Part shown: positions 11,989 to 20,386 of the stretch, in pieces
Layout of the letters: the number at the start of each line of letters is the position of its first letter
Numbering within the stretch: position 1 is the first letter of the stretch
NCBI GenBank assembly: GCA_947458275.1
Contig: CANGYR010000006.1
Span: 62,001 to 126,000 of the forward strand
DNA from: Chitinophagaceae bacterium
GTDB taxonomy: Bacteria > Bacteroidota > Bacteroidia > Chitinophagales > Chitinophagaceae
Direction of reading: 5' to 3'
DNA length: 64,000 nt
The notes under the pieces: model-generated
Databases searched by the model: none
Told to the model about the DNA's origin: nothing
What the model saw: only the letters and a program-made list of their open reading frames with translations
Position numbers and translations under genes: made by a program

Positions 11989-12025
11989 CACTTTAAATCG
12001 ATTATTAATACAGAAATTCAACATA

Positions 12026-12604
12026 ATGATTTTGTCAATTGCAGCTTATGGTTTACCGGTACTGAGAAAAGTATCCTCAGAGATTTCCGCCGATTATCCC
12101 GGTCTGGAAAAACTGATTGCGGATATGTGGGAAACGATGTACAACAGCAATGGCGTTGGTCTTGCCGCTCCTCAGATTAATAAAGACATCAGATTATTTG
12201 TGGTGGACAGTATGCAGATTTTTTCAAATCAAGAGGAAGATGAGAAAGGAACTTATCCCGACGAACCCGGATTCAAGGGCGCATTCATAAATGCAAAAAT
12301 TATAGCGCTTGAAGGTAATGAATGGAGTTACAATGAGGGTTGTTTAAGCATACCCAGAATCAGAGAGGATGTTCAGAGAAAAGAATCAGTAACATTGGAG
12401 TATGTTGATGAAAATTTCAATCCGCAAAAAAAGACTTTCAACGGATTGACCGCCCGAATCATTCTTCATGAATACGATCATACTGAAGGAAAACTGTTTA
12501 TCGATTATATTTCTCCGCTCAAGAGAACGCTGCTCAGAAGGAAGCTTGATGATATAAGCAAGGGGAAAATAAAAGTTGATTATAAAATGGTTTTCCCGAA
12601 ATAA
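12026..12604 (+). CDS. def: Peptide deformylase
   Basis: NGVGLAAPQINKDIRLFVV; EGCLSIPRI; ILHEYDHTEGKLFIDY (HEYDH metal site). Confidence 0.95.
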   Translation: MILSIAAYGLPVLRKVSSEISADYPGLEKLIADMWETMYNSNGVGLAAPQINKDIRLFVVDSMQIFSNQEEDEKGTYPDEPGFKGAFINAKIIALEGNEWSYNEGCLSIPRIREDVQRKESVTLEYVDENFNPQKKTFNGLTARIILHEYDHTEGKLFIDYISPLKRTLLRRKLDDISKGKIKVDYKMVFPK

Positions 12605-12645
12605 TTCATTTCCAGGATTTTTGTCTTTCTTTAATTATTAAAAAA

Positions 12646-13572
12646 ATGCGGTCAATACTCATACTCTTCATTTTTTTGATAAATTTTTTTCTCTGCTATG
12701 GTCAATCTGCCAATGACAGCGCAGTGCAATTTGGTAAAAACTATATAACCTTAAAAGAAGTGGTTGTAGACACTAAACTCAATGTGCCTGCATTTATTCA
12801 AAAGGTCAAAACAGACACCAGTTTTTATAAAGCTTTTAAAAATCTGAGAATACTGGGTTATTCAGCCATCAATGATATCAGAATGCTGAATAAATCGGGC
12901 GGACTCAGTGCATCTTTGCACAGCAAAACAAAACAGGAAACTTCAAATGGCTGTCGCTCAATGAAAGTACTGGAGGAACAGACTTCAGGAGATATGTATG
13001 ATAAGAATCTCAATTTTAATTATTATACTGCGCAACTATATGCCTCTTTGTTTTTTACTAAAGGGAATGTTTGTGGTGAAACGAATATCGTTGGAATCAA
13101 TGAGTTTTCTCTCAGTGATAAATCCGGCATTGAAAAACACAAAGAACAACTGAAGATGCTTTTTTTTAATCCGGGGAAAAGAATTGCCGGTCTTCCTTTT
13201 ATGAGCAACAAAACAGCTTTGTTTGATGATGATGTTGCAGAGAATTATGATATGGAAATTGATATGGACGTATTCAACGGCAATAGCTGCTATGTGTTCA
13301 GGCAGAAAGTTAAGCAAGGAAGAGAAGATAATGTAATTGTTGATGAAATGACAACCTGGTTTAATGATAGCGCATTTGATGTGGTAGCCCGAAATTATTC
13401 ACTGGCATACAATGCCGGGGTCTATGATTTCAAAGTGAATATGGAAGTGCAAATGACTAAATATAATGGGTTTACCGTACCCAATTTAATCCGGTACAAT
13501 GGGGACTGGAAGTTGTTGTTCAAAAAACGGGAAAGGGGAGTGTTTACTGCAACGCTCTCAAATTTCGAATAA
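12646..13572 (+). CDS. Hypothetical secreted protein
   Basis: N-terminal signal peptide (FLINFFLCYGQ); no recognised domain. Confidence 0.6.
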   Translation: MRSILILFIFLINFFLCYGQSANDSAVQFGKNYITLKEVVVDTKLNVPAFIQKVKTDTSFYKAFKNLRILGYSAINDIRMLNKSGGLSASLHSKTKQETSNGCRSMKVLEEQTSGDMYDKNLNFNYYTAQLYASLFFTKGNVCGETNIVGINEFSLSDKSGIEKHKEQLKMLFFNPGKRIAGLPFMSNKTALFDDDVAENYDMEIDMDVFNGNSCYVFRQKVKQGREDNVIVDEMTTWFNDSAFDVVARNYSLAYNAGVYDFKVNMEVQMTKYNGFTVPNLIRYNGDWKLLFKKRERGVFTATLSNFE

Positions 13573-13576
13573 AATG

Positions 13577-14626
13577 TTAGTCTTCAGCATTTCTAAATTG
13601 GCTGTATTTTCTCCATTTTTCAATTACCTGTGCCATGTCATCCGGTAATTCACTTGAAAAAAGCATTTCTTTTTTGGTTGTGGGATGAATGAATCCAAGC
13701 TCTTTGGCATGCAACGCATGTCGGGGACAAATAGAAAAACAATTATCAACAAATTGTTTGTATTTGGTAAAAACTGTTCCCTTTACAATTTTATCTCCAC
13801 CATAAAAATCATCATTAAATAAAGGGTGTTGGATATGCTGCATGTGCACTCTTATTTGATGGGTACGCCCGGTTTCCAGCCTGCATTCTACCAATGTAAC
13901 ATAGTTGAATCTTTCCAGAACTCTGTAATGCGTAATGGCATCTTTACCATAGTCTCCTTCAGGATAGGCTGTAAAGAGTTTTCTGAAACGCTGATGACGT
14001 CCTACATGCGCAATAACGGTGCCGCTTTCTTCTTCAAAGTTTCCCCATACCAAAGCAATGTATCTTCTGTGTACGGTATGATTAAAAAATTGTTTGGCAA
14101 GGTCACTCATCGCTTTTTCCGATTTGGCCATCACCATCAAACCGCTGGTATTTTTATCAATCCTGTGTACCAGCCCATATCTGGGGAGTAACGTGTCATC
14201 CATCTCTGGATTAATTTTTTTGAGATGAAAGGCTGCTGCATTGAGTAAGGTTCTGTCCGGATTGCCACTGCCGGGGTGGCAAACCATTCCTACTGGTTTG
14301 TTGATAATAAATAAATCATCATCCTCATACACTATATCCAGTGCAATATCCTGAGGAATGATGTCGGAGGTATCCGGTGCATTGGTATCAAAAACAACTA
14401 CTCTGTCGCCGCCTTTTATTTTATAATTGCTTTTTACCACATTGTCGTTAACGAACACCAGATTGTTTTCTATGGCCTGCTGAATCTTGTTACGCGTTGC
14501 GCCTTCTATTCTGGCCATTAGAAATTTATCTATACGCAAAGGTTCTTGTCCTTTATCAATAGTAAGAGAGAGCTTTTCATAAAGTTCCTCCGATTCGGGT
14601 ATTTCGTCTTCTATGTCTGTATTCAT
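13577..14626 (-). CDS. RluA-family pseudouridine synthase (RluD-like, S4 domain)
   Basis: LRIDKFLMARIEGATRNKIQQAI; YGLVHRIDKNTSGLMVMAKS; ECRLETGRTHQIRVHMQHI. Confidence 0.93.
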   Translation of the reverse strand: MNTDIEDEIPESEELYEKLSLTIDKGQEPLRIDKFLMARIEGATRNKIQQAIENNLVFVNDNVVKSNYKIKGGDRVVVFDTNAPDTSDIIPQDIALDIVYEDDDLFIINKPVGMVCHPGSGNPDRTLLNAAAFHLKKINPEMDDTLLPRYGLVHRIDKNTSGLMVMAKSEKAMSDLAKQFFNHTVHRRYIALVWGNFEEESGTVIAHVGRHQRFRKLFTAYPEGDYGKDAITHYRVLERFNYVTLVECRLETGRTHQIRVHMQHIQHPLFNDDFYGGDKIVKGTVFTKYKQFVDNCFSICPRHALHAKELGFIHPTTKKEMLFSSELPDDMAQVIEKWRKYSQFRNAED

Positions 14627-14659
14627 CTTGATGGGTTTACGGCAAACGCCGTTTTGTCT

Positions 14660-14667
14660 TAACTTTG
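14660..14667 (+). promoter_or_regulatory. TAACTTTG -7 motif upstream of lipB
   Basis: Exact TAnnTTTG, 17 bp before the TTG start. Confidence 0.45.
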
Positions 14668-14684
14668 CAAATTAAAACAAACCT

Positions 14685-15401
14685 TTGGATAAGCAACAGG
14701 TTATCTTCACTGATTTAGGAATAATTGACTATAAATCCGCCTGGGATTATCAGGAGAATTTATTGCATAAAAATATTTCTGTCAAGTCTGCTGCAAGGGA
14801 GAATACTCCGGAACTTCAACCTGCCCAACTTTCCACCGAACATTATCTGCTGTTTTGCGAGCATCCTCCCGTCTATACATTGGGTAAAAGCGGCAATATT
14901 GACAATGTTCTACTGAATGAAAATCAACTGGAAGAAAACGGTATTGAATTTTTCAGAACCAACAGAGGTGGAGACATTACCTTTCATGGATTACAGCAAA
15001 TTGTAGGATATCCAATAATGGATCTGGAGAAATTTAGTACGGACATTGGATTGTATTTGCGCAATCTGGAAGAAACCGTTATTCAAACCATCGCGGAGTA
15101 TGGTATAAAAGGGGAGAGAAGCAAAGGAGAAACGGGCGTATGGATTGAACCGGGAGTTCCGGGAAAAGAAAGGAAAATTTGTGCCATTGGCGTAAGGTGC
15201 AGCCGGTGGATAACTATGCATGGATTTGCGTTGAATGTAAATACCAACCTCGATTATTTTAATCATATCATACCCTGCGGCATACAAAATAAAATGGTGA
15301 CTTCAATTCAGAAAGAAGTAGGAGCCGAAGTGAATTTTGATGAAGCTAAAAAGATGTACAAATCAAAATTTGAAAATGTATTTCAGGTTGAATTACGCTG
15401 A
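14685..15401 (+). CDS. lipB: Lipoyl(octanoyl) transferase
   Basis: TLGKSGNIDNVL; RTNRGGDITFHGLQQIVGYPI; KICAIGVRCSRWITMHGFALNV; probable TTG start. Confidence 0.93.
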   Translation: MDKQQVIFTDLGIIDYKSAWDYQENLLHKNISVKSAARENTPELQPAQLSTEHYLLFCEHPPVYTLGKSGNIDNVLLNENQLEENGIEFFRTNRGGDITFHGLQQIVGYPIMDLEKFSTDIGLYLRNLEETVIQTIAEYGIKGERSKGETGVWIEPGVPGKERKICAIGVRCSRWITMHGFALNVNTNLDYFNHIIPCGIQNKMVTSIQKEVGAEVNFDEAKKMYKSKFENVFQVELR

Positions 15402-16145
15402 TTATCTATTTGAGACTTTCGGATCTTTGTTGATGTAAATGCTGTTTTTCTCAATCAATTTGTCATCGCAATAAATTTCAAAATTAAACCAGCCGGATCG
15501 GATGAAATTCACTTTCTCTATGAACAAATAATCTTCCGTAATTTTTTTCAAATCAACAACAAGCTTTCCGCTTTCGTCAAAAAACTTAATATTGTATTTC
15601 TTTAAAAGTGCATCAGGTAAATCAATAACAATATGATTGTTTTTCCCCGGATAAATTCTCTTACTTGCCGGAATAATCGCAGTTTTGTCTTTTGATTGAT
15701 TTATTGAAATTAAACTGTCTTTTTTCTCTGTCTCCTTTATAATTTTTATAACTGCCGAATCGTCGATGTCCGAAACGATTTTTTCTTTCACCGGTCTTGT
15801 AGCCGGGCCCACTGCATAAGTGCCACCTTCAAAAATAATGGTGACTCTGTAGTACATTTTATTGTAGGGTGGATTCAGGTCAGGATATCCGTTTTCAAGA
15901 TTTTGGGGAACTAACACGGAACCGATGGTAGTATAATTCTTCAAACTGTCGTAAGATCTTTGTACAAGAATGTCAGATATTTTCTTCTTGTAATCATTTA
16001 GCCAGCTGATGATAATTTTCCCATTGTAGTTTTTAACGGTAATCTCAGGTAAGCTGCTTTGTGCATAGGTATCTCCGAAACTGAAAATCAGAATAAAAAA
16101 TAAAGCGGAAACAACTTTTTTCATGTTCATGTGAAATAGGAGCAA
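15402..16145 (-). CDS. Hypothetical secreted protein
   Basis: Signal peptide MKKVVSALFFILIFSFGDTYAQ; true start likely about 16124-16130. Confidence 0.55.
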   Translation of the reverse strand: MLLFHMNMKKVVSALFFILIFSFGDTYAQSSLPEITVKNYNGKIIISWLNDYKKKISDILVQRSYDSLKNYTTIGSVLVPQNLENGYPDLNPPYNKMYYRVTIIFEGGTYAVGPATRPVKEKIVSDIDDSAVIKIIKETEKKDSLISINQSKDKTAIIPASKRIYPGKNNHIVIDLPDALLKKYNIKFFDESGKLVVDLKKITEDYLFIEKVNFIRSGWFNFEIYCDDKLIEKNSIYINKDPKVSNR

Positions 16146-16247
16146 AAGTACGAAAAGCTCCTGTTAATTGTCTTTGGTCTTAGCTTTAGTTATAGTATTA
16201 ACATACTATTTTATTTATGTCTGAAGCAAAAATATAGTTGGTATTTT

Positions 16248-17153
16248 TCAAAAAATTAGTAGTCCCGTCGGTAAAGATTTGTTTCCTTGTAGCCCTCCCG
16301 TATGCAAACAAATAATATTGCTTCCTTCAGGGAAGAAATTATTCTGAATTTTATCCATAACGCCGTACATCATTTTTCCGGTGTAAACAAAATCGGTAGG
16401 AATGTTATAGTTGGTATAAAAATCGTTCATGAAATTTATTAATGCAGGCGTTGACCGGGCATATCCTCCGAAATGATATTCATTCCATATTGTTGGCAAC
16501 GACTCATTTACCTCGCCTATCAAGTGATTCATTCTTTCCTGAATATCTTTCATCCCTTTAAGAACGGGGATGCCAATAATTTCCTGATTATCATTTTTAT
16601 TTGCAAAAAGACCCGCCAATGTTGTTGCGGTGCCAACTGCAGTACAAATATGCGTGGGCTGATAACAGAATAATTCGTTCATTATTTTCCCAGCCCCTTT
16701 TGCACCTGTAGAATGGTAGCCGCCTTCAGGTATAATCATGCTATTATTTACATCCAGTCCAAGTTGGTTACAAAGATTTTCTGCTGATGTATGGGCATAA
16801 TCAAACCTTGCAATAAATCTCAGCTCCATTCCATATTCTATACAATTTAAAAGAGTATGTGATAGTTTCTCCGGTTTTTCACCTCTGATGATTCCAACAG
16901 ATTTAATTCCAGCTTCTTTACAGTAGAACGCAGTGGAGACTATGTGATTGGAATAGGCACCTCCAAAAGTTATAATAGTAGAATAGTTTTTTTCCTTCGC
17001 TTCTTTTATGAAATATAATAGTTTGTATGCTTTATTGCCGGATACAACAGGATGGATTTTGTCGAGTCTGGCAATGCTAAGTCTGATCTTTTTTTCAGAA
17101 AGAAAGGCCGTGTTTAATTTTTCTATCGGATAATTTTCAAGTTCCGGCAGCAT
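16248..17153 (-). CDS. 1-aminocyclopropane-1-carboxylate deaminase/D-cysteine desulfhydrase family (PLP)
   Basis: ARLDKIHPVVSGNKAYKLLYF; TFGGAYSNHIVSTAFYC; PEGGYHSTGAKG. Confidence 0.85.
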   Translation of the reverse strand: MLPELENYPIEKLNTAFLSEKKIRLSIARLDKIHPVVSGNKAYKLLYFIKEAKEKNYSTIITFGGAYSNHIVSTAFYCKEAGIKSVGIIRGEKPEKLSHTLLNCIEYGMELRFIARFDYAHTSAENLCNQLGLDVNNSMIIPEGGYHSTGAKGAGKIMNELFCYQPTHICTAVGTATTLAGLFANKNDNQEIIGIPVLKGMKDIQERMNHLIGEVNESLPTIWNEYHFGGYARSTPALINFMNDFYTNYNIPTDFVYTGKMMYGVMDKIQNNFFPEGSNIICLHTGGLQGNKSLPTGLLIF

Positions 17154-17263
17154 TGATTTTTATTAAGTGGTTTCCTTTATTTTTGTCCTAATTATTGTCA
17201 AATATATATTTATAAATTATACTTTAACTATTCGGCTCAGGATACAAAACTATATAAAAACAT

Positions 17264-18163
17264 ATGCAACCAACTCTTTTAATATTAGCCGCAGGTATGG
17301 CAAGCAGATATGGCAGTATGAAACAGACGGAGGGATTTGGCCCGTCGGGAGAGACTATTATGGATTATTCAATTTATGATGCCATTAAAGCCGGTTTTGG
17401 AAAAGTGGTATTCATCATCAGAAAAGATTTTGCTGAAAATTTTAAGAATAAATTCGGATCCAAACTTGCCGGAAAAATTGAGGTGGACTATGTGTACCAG
17501 GAAATGGATTCCTTTGTTGAAAAAAATCAAATTCCTACGGAGAGAACAAAACCATGGGGCACGGGCCATGCCATTCTTTGTGCAAAGGATGCGGTGAAAG
17601 AACCTTTTGCTGTTATTAATGCCGATGATTACTACGGACCAGATGCATTCGTTAAAGCCGCCGGTTTTCTGAGTAATCAATGTAATCCCAATCTGTATGC
17701 TATTGTTGGATATCAGCTCGATAAAACATTAAGTAATCATGGTACCGTCAGCAGAGGCGTTTGCCAGGTAGATGATAATGGTAATCTGATAGCCATCAAT
17801 GAGAGAACCAAAATATTTCAACAGGAAACTAAAGTTGTATATGAAGAGGATGGGGGACTGAAAGAAGTTGCAGGATCTTCCAGTGTGTCTATGAATTTCT
17901 GGTGCTTTCACCCATCAGTATTTGATTTGTCATTGAAATTATTTCAGCAATTTGTTCCTCAAAATGCAGAAAATATCAAAGCTGAATTTTTTATACCGAT
18001 CATTGCAGATAAGTTTATTACAGATCAATCCAATTCGATAAAAGTAATTCCTACCACTGCGCAGTGGTTTGGCGTGACTTATAAAGAAGATGCTCCGGGA
18101 GTAAAAAATAATATAGATGAGCTGATAAGCAATAAAGTTTATCCCGAAAGTTTGTGGGTATAA
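17264..18163 (+). CDS. Nucleotidyltransferase (sugar-phosphate NTP transferase-like)
   Basis: LLILAAGMASRYGSMKQTEGFGPSGETIMDYSIYDA; AVINADDYYGPDAF. Confidence 0.85.
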   Translation: MQPTLLILAAGMASRYGSMKQTEGFGPSGETIMDYSIYDAIKAGFGKVVFIIRKDFAENFKNKFGSKLAGKIEVDYVYQEMDSFVEKNQIPTERTKPWGTGHAILCAKDAVKEPFAVINADDYYGPDAFVKAAGFLSNQCNPNLYAIVGYQLDKTLSNHGTVSRGVCQVDDNGNLIAINERTKIFQQETKVVYEEDGGLKEVAGSSSVSMNFWCFHPSVFDLSLKLFQQFVPQNAENIKAEFFIPIIADKFITDQSNSIKVIPTTAQWFGVTYKEDAPGVKNNIDELISNKVYPESLWV

Positions 18164-18193
18164 AGAGCCGATAGGCCTGATTATTGTAAGGGA

Positions 18194-19303
18194 TTAATTT
18201 CCTTTAATCATGAAGATATAGTCCTGTACTTTTTTAACCTGGCTAACACGGTCACTTCCTCTCAGTGAAGGATTCGTAGTGATTCTTATGTTTGTTAGTT
18301 CAGATGATTGCTTCAAATCGTTGATTGCTTTTTGGATAAATGATGATTTAATCACAAAAACAACCCCTTCTGAATTTGTTTCTCTGCTTGAAACTACTCC
18401 AATAAGGTCACCGTTTTTGTTGATTACCGGAGATCCGCTGTTCCCTTCATTCGCAGTGGCGCTAATCTGATAAAAAACAGTGTCCATTTGATATCCATTC
18501 TTCGCACTCACATATCCTTCGTTGTAAACAATCTCTTGTTTTGGATATCCGAGTGTAAATATTTGTTCTCCCAATTCCGCAACATTCTTCTTGATGCCAA
18601 ATGGAGCCGGCAAATACTTTTTAAAATCTTCGTCAGTAATCTGTAAAATCGCCAGATCGTTTTCATTGTTCACAAAAACAGGTTTCGCAATGAATTGGTT
18701 GCCTTTGTTGTCTTCAATAAAAAGCTGGTTTTTTGCTTCATTCAATACATGAGCATTAGTGACAATTAGGTTGTTGTTTACGTCAACCAAAAAACCTGTA
18801 GCTCTGAATTTACTTTCTGCCTTTGGTTTGTTGGAAATATTGCCAGTATTTAATTGTCCTATTTTCTTTTCGAGTGATTTGTATTTGTTGTCCTGTTCTT
18901 TTATTTTCTCAACAAGCGGCTTAATATTGTTGATTTTATTGTTGTTGAAAACTGAAGTAAGAATTCCTCCAATTATAGAAACAATACCTGCTATAGATGC
19001 AGCAACGGCAATTGTTTTTTTGTATTTGTTCCAGAGGAAAACCACTTTTGCTCTTCCTTTAACTGCATTTTTTTCAATAATACCTTGTTCGGTAAGTTTG
19101 GAAGAAGTTTCATTCAGAAGATGAATGAAATGTTTTGTTTCGCTGTACTTATCCAATTCATTCAAAAAGAATATTTTCTCCACAACCAGTTGATCCAGCT
19201 CGGCATTATTCTTTCTCATCTCCTCAAAAAATTCTTTTTCCTGAATGCTCATTTCACCTCTGAGGTATCTTTCTGCGGCATCAATCAGTAATGCGTCTTC
19301 CAT
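18194..19303 (-). CDS. Membrane-anchored trypsin-like (S1C) serine protease with anti-sigma-like N-terminus
   Basis: N-terminus AERYLRGEMSIQEKEFFEEM (anti-sigma/FecR-like helix), single TM IAVAASIAGIVSIIGGIL, then TNAHVL / NDLAIL / GNSGSP catalytic triad. Confidence 0.8.
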   Translation of the reverse strand: MEDALLIDAAERYLRGEMSIQEKEFFEEMRKNNAELDQLVVEKIFFLNELDKYSETKHFIHLLNETSSKLTEQGIIEKNAVKGRAKVVFLWNKYKKTIAVAASIAGIVSIIGGILTSVFNNNKINNIKPLVEKIKEQDNKYKSLEKKIGQLNTGNISNKPKAESKFRATGFLVDVNNNLIVTNAHVLNEAKNQLFIEDNKGNQFIAKPVFVNNENDLAILQITDEDFKKYLPAPFGIKKNVAELGEQIFTLGYPKQEIVYNEGYVSAKNGYQMDTVFYQISATANEGNSGSPVINKNGDLIGVVSSRETNSEGVVFVIKSSFIQKAINDLKQSSELTNIRITTNPSLRGSDRVSQVKKVQDYIFMIKGN

Positions 19304-19305
19304 TT

Positions 19306-19869
19306 TTATCCGTTTTTATATTGAGCAAAAAACAACTTTTTTAATCTGACCAGACACTTATATTTTTGAGTCTTGGCATTGTCAGCATTAGTATAACTGA
19401 ATTCATCAGCAATCTGATGCATGGGCTTTTTATGGATATAATAAGCTTCCAGTAAACTTTTACAGGGCTCACCGATTTTACTCATGGCATTCTCCATGAT
19501 AGTGAAGTTTACCTGATTTCTTTCGTGCAATTCTATGTCTTCTTCTACGGAGATGACTTGTTCGATATCCTCAATTTTAACTCCGCCTTTTTTCTGTTGT
19601 TGAAGCTTTTTTAACCAAAGTCTGCGACATACAGAATATAAGTAGGTTTTTAACTGACAGTGCAACTCAAATCCGGGTTGTTTTGACTTTTCAAACAACA
19701 CAATCATTCCTTCCTGAAAGATATCAGCCGCATCGTCTGAAGAACCATTATTGTTTATGACAAGATTGGTAATCATTGAGTAATTTTCCTTATAAATCAA
19801 CTCGATGATTTGATTGTCCTTATTCGCGAGTCCGACTAATAGCTGTTTTTCCTCCTCTGATAGATTCAC
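19306..19869 (-). CDS. RNA polymerase sigma-70 family (ECF-like) factor
   Basis: DDAADIFQEGMIVLFEK (region 2); LEAYYIHKKPMHQIADEFSYTNADNAKTQKYKCLVRLKKLF (region 4). Confidence 0.85.
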   Translation of the reverse strand: MNLSEEEKQLLVGLANKDNQIIELIYKENYSMITNLVINNNGSSDDAADIFQEGMIVLFEKSKQPGFELHCQLKTYLYSVCRRLWLKKLQQQKKGGVKIEDIEQVISVEEDIELHERNQVNFTIMENAMSKIGEPCKSLLEAYYIHKKPMHQIADEFSYTNADNAKTQKYKCLVRLKKLFFAQYKNG

Positions 19870-19901
19870 TATACTTTATTTTATACTTTTTTTGAGCATA
19901 A

Positions 19902-19940
19902 GTAACCCGATTTAAAAAAAAATATATATTTTTGGGTTAC
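19902..19940. promoter_or_regulatory. Inverted repeat GTAACCC...GGGTTAC in the sigma/lipoprotein divergent region
   Basis: Perfect 7-bp arms separated by an A/T-only-rich spacer. Confidence 0.5.
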
Positions 19941-19966
19941 CTTATTAATATTTAAGTATTAATAAG
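19941..19966. promoter_or_regulatory. Perfect inverted repeat CTTATTAATA-TTTAAG-TATTAATAAG
   Basis: 10-bp perfect arms, 6-nt spacer. Confidence 0.5.
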
Positions 19967-20000
19967 CAAATTATAATTTTAAATCAAAAAAAACACATCA

Positions 20001-20207
20001 ATGAAAAAGTTTTTTGCAATTGCGATCATCGCTGCTTCTTTGACTGCCTGTGGCGGTGAAACTAAAACTGAAGAAACAACTGTAGACACTGCTGCGGCTG
20101 CTATAGACACTGCTGCTGCTGCAATAGATACTGCTGCTAAAGCTATAGATACTGCTGCTGCTGCTGTAGATACTGCTGCTAAAGCTGTAGAAGTTAAAAA
20201 ACCTTAA
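20001..20207 (+). CDS. Small lipoprotein with alanine-rich heptad repeats
   Basis: Lipobox SLTAC; five heptads VDTAAAA IDTAAAA IDTAAKA IDTAAAA VDTAAKA, C-terminal VEVKKP; followed by a strong terminator. Confidence 0.8.
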   Translation: MKKFFAIAIIAASLTACGGETKTEETTVDTAAAAIDTAAAAIDTAAKAIDTAAAAVDTAAKAVEVKKP

Positions 20208-20222
20208 TATAAGGATCTTTTA

Positions 20223-20261
20223 AAAAAGGGTCATTCCATTTTGGAATGACCCTTTTTTTTT
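20223..20261 (+). terminator. Strong rho-independent terminator
   Basis: AAAAAAGGGTCATTCCA-TTT-TGGAATGACCCTTTTTTTTT, 11-bp perfect GC-containing stem. Confidence 0.9.
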
Positions 20262-20386
20262 GCAGATTTTGACACTAAATATTTATTTAGTATGTAAACT
20301 AGTCATAATAAATCGAGTTTTTATGACATAATAGCAGAAGAATAAATTTGGTTCTTGTTTTGAACATTTTATTTTAATAAAATATC

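Noticed and set aside
20082-20186. 21-bp tandem repeat as a non-coding minisatellite
   Set aside because: In frame within a lipoprotein ORF with synonymous variation; better explained as protein heptads.
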